From positions 1-45,543 of IMG/VR virus record IMGVR_UViG_3300025012_000155: 45,543 nt of DNA. One strand, given 5' to 3'. A program made the translations under genes and the position numbers. The number at the start of each line of letters is the position of its first letter. The first letter of the stretch is position 1. Below the pieces are notes generated by a model that saw nothing but the letters and a program-made list of their open reading frames with translations, was not told the DNA's origin and did no database searches. This DNA comes from a virus. Of this stretch, positions 30,670 through 39,746 are shown one piece after another.

Positions 30670-33600
30670 TGGCCGATGATCTCTTTCCCGTCTATGACGA
30701 GATTTTGAAAAGTTCTCAGAAGATGGCGAATCCGCAACTTCGTGGTTCCCTCTACACTGCGGCGGACACGAGCCCGGATGAAGAGGCGCACTTTCAGAAG
30801 CTTTCCAAAAAGGTAGGCCTTCCAGTCGAGGCGCTTCGCGTGGATAGGGGGGCGGAGGCTCGTCGGCTGGCAACGGTGCAAGGCATCGAGCAACTTCCGC
30901 AAGATGCGCCGGCTGCGGCTGATTGGCTGGCGAATCAGGAGAACGCTGGACTCGCTCACGATGACACGGAAAATCTTTCCATGGCGGAGCGGCTGCTTAC
31001 CTCTGCCGGTAACTTCCTGAGAAACGACATCCCGGCACTCGCCACAACGTACGGAGCACGTATCGGCGCGGGGTATCAAAAGTCATTTGGTGGACTCCTC
31101 CGGTTTATCAGCGAATCAGACGAGCCGATGACTACCCTTTACGGCGAAGAGCACGACAAACGGATGAACGCCTACTTTGCGGACCTGGCGCAGAAGGGGG
31201 CGAACATTGCGGCGGAGGGTCGGGGTATCGCTGCGGAGGTTGAGAAGGAAAAGCCTCTACGAAGTTATCCGGGAAAGATCCTCGGAAATGCGGTCGAAAG
31301 TATTGGCGCCATGGTTCCGGGGATAGCGGGATCGATTGCAACGCTTAATCCTGGGACGGGGCTCGTCATGATGGGCGCTCAGACGATGGGCGACACGTAC
31401 GGGGAGAGTCGGGAGAAAGGGATCTCGATAGGCGACTCCACGGTCAATGCATCGATTCAGGGCGGCGTCGAGACGATGACGGAACTTCTCCCCTTCATGG
31501 CACTGACAAAGTTCTTCAAGCCGGGGAAGATGACAAAGAAGCTTGCAACCTATTACCTTGCGGACATTCCGGGCGAACACATAGCGACGGCGGTCCAGAA
31601 TACGACAGGAAAGTATTTTGAAGAGGAGGATCCGGAGCGACGAAAACAGGCTGCAATCGACTATTTCTTTTCCGAAGAGCACGGTCAGGCTCAGATTGAT
31701 ACCTTTTTCACAACCATTGTCCAGGGCGCCATTATGACAGGCGCCTCTGCCGGCATTAACCGGGCCGGAGGGAAGCGGGAGAAAAAGGGAGGCGCGGACG
31801 ATACGGTCGGGGGACTAGCGGCGGCAGCGGCACGGACGAACGCGGCAACGACTATGTTGACGAGCCTCGGGGAAATCACGTCAACGTCGAAACTGCGGGA
31901 ACGTCTCCCGGAAAAATTCCGCGAATTCATCGAGAAGGCGAAAGCAGAAGGCGGCGTTGACAACGTCTATATTTCTGCCGATCAGTGGGCCACGTTCTGG
32001 CAGTCTCAGGGGGAGAATCCGGCAGAGAAGGCGGCTGAACTCGGGAACGATTTGCAGGAGTACAATCAGGCGCTGGCGGCTGGCGGGGATCTGGTCATTC
32101 CCTTCGAGGCATACGCGACGGAACTCGCTTCGACTGAATTCCATCAGGAACTTCTGAAAGATCTCCGGCTTCATCCTGGCGACATGACACAGCGGGAACT
32201 TGAAGAATGGGGCGGCAAGATGCCGGAGGACTTCGACTCCATGCTGAAGGATCTGGACAAGGAAGAAACGTCCGGGGACCGGAAGGTATATGAAGCGCTG
32301 CTAGGGGAACTCCTCGGGGTGGGACGGGAAAGGAGCACGGCAGAGCGGGAAGCAATGTTGTGGGGCTCGCGTTATCGTTCAAGGGCTGAACGGCTCGGTA
32401 AGGATGCGTGGGAACTGTATCAGGAGAATCCGGTCAGGGTGCGGCGTTCGATTCCCGAATTCATGACGCGGCGGGACTTTGTTGATACGTCGATTGATCC
32501 ACTTCTCGACCGTCTCCGGGCTGGCGACATCCCGACAGAGAAGCAAGCCTTTGGGGACTCGCTCGTCGATTTCCTCCGGATGCAGGGCATACAGGATTCA
32601 GGCGGGGAACTGGCATCTCTTGGCGTCGATGAAGGGCTCCGTCCGTTTGAGCGGATGGTTCAGGATGCGGGGATCTCTCTCGACCGTGCCGGGGAGATTG
32701 CGGCGGAGTCGGGGTATTTTGCTGAACGTCCTTCCGTGAAAGATCTGCTTGACGCAATCGACAAGGAGCGCCGGGGCTCTCCTGTCTACTCCATGACACC
32801 ACGAGACGAGACGGCAGCGGGTATCCGGTCGGACCTGAGGCAACTCCTGGAGTTTCTTGATTCAATGGGGATTGATCCGGCTGAGATGACAAACGATGAA
32901 ATCAGGGGGATGCTGCAGGGAGCGACGTTCAATCAGGAAAATAAAACCTTTCTTGAAGGCAAACGCGGCTCTATCACCTTCGGACCAGGCTTCCGCAACA
33001 TTGCACTTCTTGAAAAAGCAGACCTATCCACCTTCGCGCATGAATCCGGGCACGCATGGCTTGAGGAACTGAAGGAGGATAAGGCAGTCGAAGGCGCTCC
33101 GGAACAACTTCGGGAGGATTGGGAAACAATCGCAGCCTGGGCCGGCTTTGCGCCTTACGTTTCTTCTATTCCAGTAGAAGCTCACGAGAAGTTTGCTCGT
33201 GCTGTAGAAGCATATCTCATGGAAGGAAAGGCTCCATCCGTCGAGCTGCAACCGGCTTTCCAGCGGTTCAAGGCGTGGCTCGTCCGTATCTATCGCAGCA
33301 TGAAGGGGCTGAATGTCGAGCTTACCGACGAGGTCCGGGGGGTGCTTGACCGGCTTCTCGCTACGGACGAGGAGATCAAACGGGCGGAGGAGCTACATTC
33401 ATTTATGCCACTCTTCACCGATGCTGAATCTGCCGGGATGACACCGCGGGAATTCTCGGCCTATCGGAAGGAAGTCGAGAAGGCGCACAACGAAGCGGAG
33501 ACTCGTCTCCAGCAGAAGCTTATGAAAGAGATCTCTCGGGAGCAAGAATCCTGGTGGAAAGAAGAACGGGCGAAGGTCCGGGCGGAAGTCGAGAAGGAGG

Positions 33601-36600
33601 CGAAGGAAGAACCTGCCTATATCGCCTTCCAGGTGCTGACTAACGGGAAGGACTTCGAGGGGCGTCCCGTCGAGGATGGTTTCAAACTGTCGAAAACCGA
33701 TCTCGTCCGGATGTACGGCAAGGAATTCGTCAAGAAGCTTCCCCGCTCCTTCCGTTATCTCTACGCAAAAGAAGGCGGTCTTCATCCTGATGCAGTAGCT
33801 GAAGTGTTTGGCTTCTCCTCCGGCGACGAGATGATCAGGAAGATGGCGAACATCCCGCCGATGAAGCAATTCGTCGAGGCGGAAACAGATGTCCGGATGC
33901 GGCAGACATACGGGGACATGCTCAACGATGGGACGATAGCAGATGAAGCGCTCAAGGCGTTGCATTCCGACTATCAAGGGCAAGTGCTCAGGGCTGAACT
34001 CCGGGCGCTCAGACGCAAAGAAAGGGAAGTCAAGCCGTTTGTCCAGGCTGAAAAGGAAAAGGGCGAGAGTGCTCTTCAGCGGGAGAAGCGGGAACGTGAT
34101 TATGAACGTCGCTGGATGGAAGCGGGTATTCCTCCCCTCGAAGCATTTCGCATGTGGGCGGCTCAAGCAATAGGAGCGAAACCGATCAAAGACATCAACA
34201 TCGGCGTCTATGCCCGGGCCGAACAGAAGGCTGGGAAGGAAGCTTTTGCAGCGGCGGCAAAGGGCCAATTCGACAAGGCCGGCGAGATGAAGCAGAAGCA
34301 GCTGTTGAATCATTACCTCTACCTCGAAGCGGTCACGGCGAAGGAGGAATCAGAAAAGATCTATTCCTACGCGAAAAGGCTTGAAAAGCCGGCGTCTCAA
34401 TCCCGTATCGGCAAGGCTGGCGGGGAATACCTCGAACAGATCAACGCAATTCTTGAACGGTACGAATTCAAGAAGCAAACGCTCGAAACGCTCGGGAAGC
34501 GTCAATCTCTCCTTGAGTGGGCGCAGCAACAGGAAGAGTTGGGACTTGAGCCGGCGATACCGGAAGAACTTCTTATCGATGCCGGGAGGCGCAACTACAA
34601 GGAGCTGACAATTGATGAACTCCGGGCGGTGCGGGACGCTCTCAAGAACATTGAGCATCTTTCGCGGGAAGTGAACCGGATAAGAATCGAAAACGAAGAG
34701 ATTGAACTTGAGGAAGCGATCAACGAGCTTTCTTCTGCAGCAACGACGAACTTCGACATGAAGAAGATCCCGCTCGACAGGGAAACGAAAACATGGATCG
34801 AGAAACAGGCGGAGAATCTTTCCCGGCTTGACGCTTCCCTTCTCAAAGTCGAGCAACTTGTCGAATGGATGGACGGCGGTCGGATTGACGGGCCGTGGGC
34901 TCGGATGATCTTTCGTCCAATAGCTGCGGCTCAGTCTCGGGAGCAGGATCTTACTCTCCAGTATACGAAGAAGCTGATGGACATCTTCGAGGCATACGGC
35001 AAGGAAAAGGGCTCGGGGATGATGGACAAGGTTTTCCTCAATTCCCTAAACGAGTCAATCACCAAACAGGCGGCAATCGCGGCGGCTCTCAACGTCGGGA
35101 ACGATTCAAACAGAAAAAAACTCCTCGAAGGGTACGGCTGGCAGGAATACAACCTTGACGAGATCCTTTCTTCTCTCGATGCGGCGGATTGGGATTTTGT
35201 GCAACGGGTATGGGACACGATAGAAGAGTTTTGGCCGGAGATTGCTGCTCTCGAAAAACGGTTGACGGGTGTCACCCCTCCAAAGGTTCAGGCTCGGGAA
35301 TTTACGAACGAGTACGGCACATGGCGCGGCGGATATTTTCCGGTTGTCTATGATCCTGCTCAATCGGCAGCTGGCGAAAAGCAGACAGACGCGAAAGGGG
35401 ACCGGCTTTTTGATTCGAACTATGTCCGGTCAACGACAGAGAAGGGCCACACGAAAGCAAGGATCGAGGGCGCAGCGTATCCGATTCTCCTCTCTCTGGA
35501 AGCGATACCTCAGCACATGGCGCAAGTGATACACGACCTGACGCATCGGGAAGCTATCGTTGCGGCAGATCGGCTGCTCAACAACAAGGAACTCCGGCAA
35601 GTGCTTAACTCCACGATAGGCGCTCCGTACTATCGGCTTCTGAAACAATGGCTGGCGAACGTGGCGAATGACCGGAACATTGACCGGACGGGCGTCGAGT
35701 TTTGGGCTCGTTTTCTGGGGGCGCTGCGGACGAATGCGACAATCGTCGGGATGGGATTCAGGGCAACAACCATGTTCACTCAGATCGTGGGACTTTCTCA
35801 GTCGCTCGACGTGGTGAGCGCGAAGTATCTCGGGCCGGCAATGGGCCGCTTCATGCGGAATCCCTTTCAGGCTACGGCATGGGTGAACGAGAAGAGCGGC
35901 GAAATGCGGCATCGGCGCAACTCCCTTGACCGGGACATACGGGACGGGGTGCGTAAGCTCATGGGCAAGAAAGGCGCGAAGGCGTGGGTTCAAAGTAAGG
36001 CCTTCATGGGGATTGCGATATTTGATGCAATGGTTTCGGTTCCAACCTGGATGGGCGCTTACGAACAGGCGAAGGCCGGGAGCCTGTCAGAAAGAGATTC
36101 CATTGCTGCGGCGGATCGTGCCGTCCGACTTTCACAGGGCGCCGGGGGTGCAAAGGATCTTGCGGCGGTGCAACGGTCGAACGACCTAATGAAACTGTTC
36201 ACCATGTTCTATTCATACTGCTCCGTCTTGTACAGTCGGCTCCGCAACATGGGACGGCTGAAGCGGATTGACGAGATCGGGTATCTCGATGTCGCGTGGA
36301 AAAGTTTTATCATGGTCATGGTTCCCGCAATCCTGACGGACCTGATAGTCGGGCGGGGACCGGAGGACGATGACGATCCTGCATGGTGGGCGCTGCGAAA
36401 GGTGATGGCGTACTCCTTTATAACGATTCCCTTTGTTCGGGACATTGTCAACTCGACCGAATCGGGCCGTCCTTACTCCATGACGCCGATCTCGCGGGTC
36501 TTTGAAATGACTGCAAAGCTTCCCGCTCAGATCGAAGCGGTCGCAGACAACAAGAAGGATCTGGACGATCTCATATTCCAATCGTTTGACCTTCCCGGCT

Positions 36601-36743
36601 ACGCTTTCGGACTGCCGACGGGACAGGCGCGGACGACGACAAAATACATCTGGGATCTCATGGAAGGGGATGTTCAGGCTGATGACGTGGGCGACGTGCT
36701 CAAGGGGCTTTTATTTGGACAGAAAAAGGAGGGGAGACGATGA
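30669..36743 (+). CDS. Large polyvalent ejection protein with zincin domain
   Basis: The 2024-residue product is one of the large multi-domain virion proteins (LPD-type). Residues about 788-798 read FAHESGHAWLEEL, an HExxH zinc-peptidase motif with a downstream region holding ELQPAFQRFKAWLVRIYRSM. Long charged helices follow at 960-1500. The last 350 residues (FTMFYSYCSVLYSRLRNMGR, IDEIGYLDVAWKSFIMVMV, PEDDDDPAWWALRKVMAY) resemble the LPD38 C-terminal domain. It is placed after the internal core proteins, where T7 encodes gp16, so it is probably ejected into the cell. The peptidase might cleave host or virion proteins, including the leaders noted elsewhere. That last idea is speculation. Confidence 0.82.
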   Translation: MADDLFPVYDEILKSSQKMANPQLRGSLYTAADTSPDEEAHFQKLSKKVGLPVEALRVDRGAEARRLATVQGIEQLPQDAPAAADWLANQENAGLAHDDTENLSMAERLLTSAGNFLRNDIPALATTYGARIGAGYQKSFGGLLRFISESDEPMTTLYGEEHDKRMNAYFADLAQKGANIAAEGRGIAAEVEKEKPLRSYPGKILGNAVESIGAMVPGIAGSIATLNPGTGLVMMGAQTMGDTYGESREKGISIGDSTVNASIQGGVETMTELLPFMALTKFFKPGKMTKKLATYYLADIPGEHIATAVQNTTGKYFEEEDPERRKQAAIDYFFSEEHGQAQIDTFFTTIVQGAIMTGASAGINRAGGKREKKGGADDTVGGLAAAAARTNAATTMLTSLGEITSTSKLRERLPEKFREFIEKAKAEGGVDNVYISADQWATFWQSQGENPAEKAAELGNDLQEYNQALAAGGDLVIPFEAYATELASTEFHQELLKDLRLHPGDMTQRELEEWGGKMPEDFDSMLKDLDKEETSGDRKVYEALLGELLGVGRERSTAEREAMLWGSRYRSRAERLGKDAWELYQENPVRVRRSIPEFMTRRDFVDTSIDPLLDRLRAGDIPTEKQAFGDSLVDFLRMQGIQDSGGELASLGVDEGLRPFERMVQDAGISLDRAGEIAAESGYFAERPSVKDLLDAIDKERRGSPVYSMTPRDETAAGIRSDLRQLLEFLDSMGIDPAEMTNDEIRGMLQGATFNQENKTFLEGKRGSITFGPGFRNIALLEKADLSTFAHESGHAWLEELKEDKAVEGAPEQLREDWETIAAWAGFAPYVSSIPVEAHEKFARAVEAYLMEGKAPSVELQPAFQRFKAWLVRIYRSMKGLNVELTDEVRGVLDRLLATDEEIKRAEELHSFMPLFTDAESAGMTPREFSAYRKEVEKAHNEAETRLQQKLMKEISREQESWWKEERAKVRAEVEKEAKEEPAYIAFQVLTNGKDFEGRPVEDGFKLSKTDLVRMYGKEFVKKLPRSFRYLYAKEGGLHPDAVAEVFGFSSGDEMIRKMANIPPMKQFVEAETDVRMRQTYGDMLNDGTIADEALKALHSDYQGQVLRAELRALRRKEREVKPFVQAEKEKGESALQREKRERDYERRWMEAGIPPLEAFRMWAAQAIGAKPIKDINIGVYARAEQKAGKEAFAAAAKGQFDKAGEMKQKQLLNHYLYLEAVTAKEESEKIYSYAKRLEKPASQSRIGKAGGEYLEQINAILERYEFKKQTLETLGKRQSLLEWAQQQEELGLEPAIPEELLIDAGRRNYKELTIDELRAVRDALKNIEHLSREVNRIRIENEEIELEEAINELSSAATTNFDMKKIPLDRETKTWIEKQAENLSRLDASLLKVEQLVEWMDGGRIDGPWARMIFRPIAAAQSREQDLTLQYTKKLMDIFEAYGKEKGSGMMDKVFLNSLNESITKQAAIAAALNVGNDSNRKKLLEGYGWQEYNLDEILSSLDAADWDFVQRVWDTIEEFWPEIAALEKRLTGVTPPKVQAREFTNEYGTWRGGYFPVVYDPAQSAAGEKQTDAKGDRLFDSNYVRSTTEKGHTKARIEGAAYPILLSLEAIPQHMAQVIHDLTHREAIVAADRLLNNKELRQVLNSTIGAPYYRLLKQWLANVANDRNIDRTGVEFWARFLGALRTNATIVGMGFRATTMFTQIVGLSQSLDVVSAKYLGPAMGRFMRNPFQATAWVNEKSGEMRHRRNSLDRDIRDGVRKLMGKKGAKAWVQSKAFMGIAIFDAMVSVPTWMGAYEQAKAGSLSERDSIAAADRAVRLSQGAGGAKDLAAVQRSNDLMKLFTMFYSYCSVLYSRLRNMGRLKRIDEIGYLDVAWKSFIMVMVPAILTDLIVGRGPEDDDDPAWWALRKVMAYSFITIPFVRDIVNSTESGRPYSMTPISRVFEMTAKLPAQIEAVADNKKDLDDLIFQSFDLPGYAFGLPTGQARTTTKYIWDLMEGDVQADDVGDVLKGLLFGQKKEGRR

Positions 36744-37405
36744 CAGTATCGGTTAACGAAAGCAGCAAGCGGTTTCATGGCTCCGGGAGTACAGGTCCGT
36801 TTACTTGGACGTGGCGATTTCTGGCGAATAGCGATGTGAACGTCTATCTCATAACTAGCCCGGATGAGGATAATCCAAGCTCAGAAAGCAAACTTCTGTT
36901 GGTGGAGACAACGGATTACACGTTGACCGGTGCAGGAACGTATTTAGGGGGAAGCCTAACACTTGTTTCTGCGTTGGCTGTTGGTGCGGATCTTCTTGTC
37001 GAGCGGATGACAGCTCCGCTTCAAAACGTCTCAATACGCAATCAGGGAAACAATTTTCGACCGGAGGTGCACGAGGAGGTTTTTGACCGTCTGACAATGA
37101 TGATCCAGGACAGGGACCGGATTATAGCCGAACTGCAAGGCCGCGTTGTTCCTGTTGATCTAGTAACTCTTGCTGATGGGGTAACAACTCTTGTCAATGT
37201 AAATGCGGCATCTGGGGAGACAGAGGTCGACCTTTCTGGACTGACAGGCGCAATAGTAATCAAGGAAGATGACTCAGCAAATGCTGTTGTAATAATCGAC
37301 ACCTCAGGAAATACAGTTGCAAGACAGGTGTCTTTGTCACTTCAGGTTCAGGACGAGTCAATCCGTCTCGTGCTGATAGACGATAACTGGAAACGCGTCG
37401 GGTAA
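36740..37405 (+). CDS. Tail fibre adaptor (T7 fibre N-terminal type)
   Basis: The ATG at 36740 overlaps the polyvalent stop. The 221-residue product begins with the T7 tail-fibre N-terminal pattern (TVSVNESSKRFHGSGSTGPFTW cut short as FTWTWRFLANSDVNVYLIT, TLTGAGTYLGGSLTL, VERMTAPLQNVSIRNQGNN, PEVHEEVFDRLTMMIQDRD). This segment attaches fibres to the tail. The C-terminal 80 residues are a small beta domain ending LVLIDDNWKRVG. The receptor-binding part is probably the next gene. Confidence 0.85.
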   Translation: MTVSVNESSKRFHGSGSTGPFTWTWRFLANSDVNVYLITSPDEDNPSSESKLLLVETTDYTLTGAGTYLGGSLTLVSALAVGADLLVERMTAPLQNVSIRNQGNNFRPEVHEEVFDRLTMMIQDRDRIIAELQGRVVPVDLVTLADGVTTLVNVNAASGETEVDLSGLTGAIVIKEDDSANAVVIIDTSGNTVARQVSLSLQVQDESIRLVLIDDNWKRVG

Positions 37406-37417
37406 CTGCGGCTGTCG

Positions 37418-37436
37418 TTTCTACTACTGTAAAAGG
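37418..37436 (+). promoter_or_regulatory. Recurrent TTCTACTA-type palindrome, copy 5
   Basis: TTTCTACTACTGTAAAAGG is the weakest member (right arm GTAAAA for GTAGAA). It precedes the AAAGGAGG ribosome site of the spike gene at 37448 in the same arrangement as copy 1. Confidence 0.4.
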
Positions 37437-37447
37437 AGGATGCGCGC

Positions 37448-39265
37448 ATGAAACTCAGATTATTCTTGTTGGCAACCATTATTTTCACCCTTGTGGGCTG
37501 TGGGTCTGCAGACTCCGCAGTGCTGGTAATGTCTCCAAACGGGGCTTTTGTCGGCAAAAGCAGTATTTACGCCGCAAATGTTTCCTTGGACGCTGCGGGA
37601 AAAACGATTGTTATTACTTCTCCTCAGACGCTTACGGAGAATATTACGCTTGCTACCGACAGAGTGTGGCGATTCGAAAAAGGAGCAATCATAACCACCA
37701 CCGGTTACACCTTAAATGCAAACGGCGCGGTTGTGGATGCTGAGGACTACAGAATATTTGCCGGCACAGGTACGGTTACAGGGTTGCGAGAACCACGGGC
37801 GGCATGGTGGGGTTTCGATGTTTCGGCCTCCGCAGCGGTCAACGCGGCAGCTATTCAGTATGCCATAGGAAACTTTACTTCAACCTCCGGAGGCACTGTA
37901 AAGCTTCATCGAGGTTCCTTTTCTGTCGCTCCGGATGTCGTTTCAATAGTGGGAAAACGAGGGGTCACCATTTCAGGGGCAAGCACCGGGTATGGATATG
38001 TTAATTCCTACTCTGGCACCCGCTTGACCTTTACGGCTGGTACAGTCGGAATCAATATGTACGATTCAGACGCCGGGACGTTGGCAACAAATTCGTTCAA
38101 CAATAAGGTGCAGAACCTTACTGTCGACGGCAACAGCGTTCTTGCCACCGGGATCAAGGTCAACGGGAATCAGGTTATTGAAGATGTGGGGGTCACTGGC
38201 TGCACTACCTATGGCATCCACCTTGCTAACATGACCAACTCGGCACACCTGTTTCGTGTCAGCAGTTTCGCCAACGGCGGCAAGGGGTTGTACACTGACG
38301 GCGCACTAACAACGACGTACAGTGTCAGGGACTCCAATTTTCGTATTAATACTGGCGCAGGTATCGAGATACAGGCGGGTAACGGGGTGTTGTTCGACCA
38401 TGTAGTGACCGAAAGCAACGGAGAAGAAGGTTTAAAAATATACCGACCAGCTACTACCACACCGGTTTCGAAGCTGCGGTTCCAGCATGTCTGGGTTGAA
38501 AACAACTGGTATGGCAACGGGACAGGCGGGTATTCCATAAACATCGACTCTGCAACCAAAGATTACGGCGATGGTCCTCCTAACTACATAATTTTTGATA
38601 CCTGCGACGTGACAGCGGCAGTATCAGGCAAGCACCTGTCTATTGAATCCGCCCGGTTTGTCGACTTCTTTAATTGTAATTTCAGCTCGGGAGATACCGC
38701 CAACGGAATGAACCTTGATCCCACGTATGCCAGCTACGTTTATTTCTATGATGGCGAGATGGTGACTGAGCCGACTGGCAGCACTGGCTACCTGGGAGGA
38801 TCCTTCCGCAAAGCACAAGTCAACTCGACAGGCGGGTTTGTTTCAGATGCTGGCATGTCGAACCGTTTTCAGCGGGTTTATCACACGAGTGGCGGGATTG
38901 TAACAAAGGTTGCCTATGCGACTGTGGATGTAACGGCAGCATCAACCATAACGATACCTGTTGAAGTACCTGCTGGCGCCAGATTAATTGGTGCGCAAAT
39001 ACGCGTTGATTCTGCGCTTGCATCAGGAGAGACATGGAACTCGGCGTACAGTGGGGGGGCTACAGCCAATATAGCCATAGGTGGGCTAGGAGTAACCAAA
39101 AACGTCAAAGCAAACGGTTTATTTGAATACCAGAGCAGCACTTCAGTGACGACCGACGTAACCAATATAGCCATAACCCGCAGCGCAGGCGGCAATTTTA
39201 CCGCCCAAGGGTCTTTTAGCGGGTGGGTTTATTACCAGACGTTTGAAGCAGTAGACAACTTATAG
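37448..39265 (+). CDS. Beta-helix tail spike-like protein with lipoprotein signal
   Basis: ATG 37448 follows AAAAGGAGGATGCGCGC. The 605-residue product starts with KLRLFLLATIIFTLVGCGSA, a lipobox (LVGC) lipoprotein signal. A pectate-lyase-like right-handed beta-helix follows (VSLDAAGKTIVITSPQTLTE, GGTVKLHRGSFSVAP, GVLFDHVVTESNGEEG), with a C-terminal beta domain (TITIPVEVPAGARLIGAQI). By place after the fibre adaptor it should be the receptor-binding spike or depolymerase. The lipoprotein signal is very unusual for that job. It may instead be an exported lipoprotein, or the signal may serve as the attachment peptide. Confidence 0.75.
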   Translation: MKLRLFLLATIIFTLVGCGSADSAVLVMSPNGAFVGKSSIYAANVSLDAAGKTIVITSPQTLTENITLATDRVWRFEKGAIITTTGYTLNANGAVVDAEDYRIFAGTGTVTGLREPRAAWWGFDVSASAAVNAAAIQYAIGNFTSTSGGTVKLHRGSFSVAPDVVSIVGKRGVTISGASTGYGYVNSYSGTRLTFTAGTVGINMYDSDAGTLATNSFNNKVQNLTVDGNSVLATGIKVNGNQVIEDVGVTGCTTYGIHLANMTNSAHLFRVSSFANGGKGLYTDGALTTTYSVRDSNFRINTGAGIEIQAGNGVLFDHVVTESNGEEGLKIYRPATTTPVSKLRFQHVWVENNWYGNGTGGYSINIDSATKDYGDGPPNYIIFDTCDVTAAVSGKHLSIESARFVDFFNCNFSSGDTANGMNLDPTYASYVYFYDGEMVTEPTGSTGYLGGSFRKAQVNSTGGFVSDAGMSNRFQRVYHTSGGIVTKVAYATVDVTAASTITIPVEVPAGARLIGAQIRVDSALASGETWNSAYSGGATANIAIGGLGVTKNVKANGLFEYQSSTSVTTDVTNIAITRSAGGNFTAQGSFSGWVYYQTFEAVDNL

Positions 39266-39275
39266 GGGGTGTCAC

Positions 39276-39734
39276 GTGAGTAAAAAAGAGATCATCATTC
39301 ATTGCAGCGATTCACCGGACGGCAGAAACGACGACGTTCTTGATATCGACAAGTGGCACCATGAGCGGGGATTCAAACGACTGCGGACAAGGAGAGAGGA
39401 CTTCAATCCAAAGCTTGTCGCCGTCGGATATCAATACGTCATTTGCCGGGACGGTAAGGTTCAGACCGGCAGAGCAGAGAACGAGGTCGGGGCGCATTGT
39501 CTTGGCCACAATGCAACCTCGATAGGCATCTGCATGATCGGCAGAAAACGGTATTCTCCGGCTCAATGGGACAGTCTTATCAAACTGCTTCAGGATATAC
39601 AGACGCGGCATCCTGAAGCGAAGATATACGGCCACTTCCAGTTTGCCACCAATAAGCCGTTTTGTCCCGGCTTCGATGTCCCGGCATTCGTTGCCGCTGG
39701 GTATGCGCCACCGGCAGAAAACAGGTATGCGTGA
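39276..39734 (+). CDS. N-acetylmuramoyl-L-alanine amidase (T7 lysozyme type)
   Basis: The GTG at 39276 with AGGGGGTGTC upstream gives a 152-residue Amidase_2 protein. Zinc and catalytic residues are visible: IIIHCSDSP near residue 9, GAHCLGHNATSIGICMIG near 72, GHFQFATNKPFCPGFD near 117 (His, Lys and Cys as in T7 lysozyme). It cleaves the bond between MurNAc and L-Ala in peptidoglycan and serves as the endolysin. No signal peptide is present, so release needs a holin. Confidence 0.93.
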   Translation: MSKKEIIIHCSDSPDGRNDDVLDIDKWHHERGFKRLRTRREDFNPKLVAVGYQYVICRDGKVQTGRAENEVGAHCLGHNATSIGICMIGRKRYSPAQWDSLIKLLQDIQTRHPEAKIYGHFQFATNKPFCPGFDVPAFVAAGYAPPAENRYA

Positions 39735-39746
39735 GGGGGGGGTGAA

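Noticed and set aside
33160-33182. TTCTTCTATTCCAGTAGAAGC as another copy of the late-gene palindrome
   Set aside because: It lies deep in the polyvalent gene, has poor central match and is explained by the coding sequence; likewise the similar stretch near 5166.
36740-39265. Diversity-generating retroelement, as in BPP-1
   Set aside because: No reverse transcriptase gene and no template/variable repeat pair seen near the fibre and spike genes.
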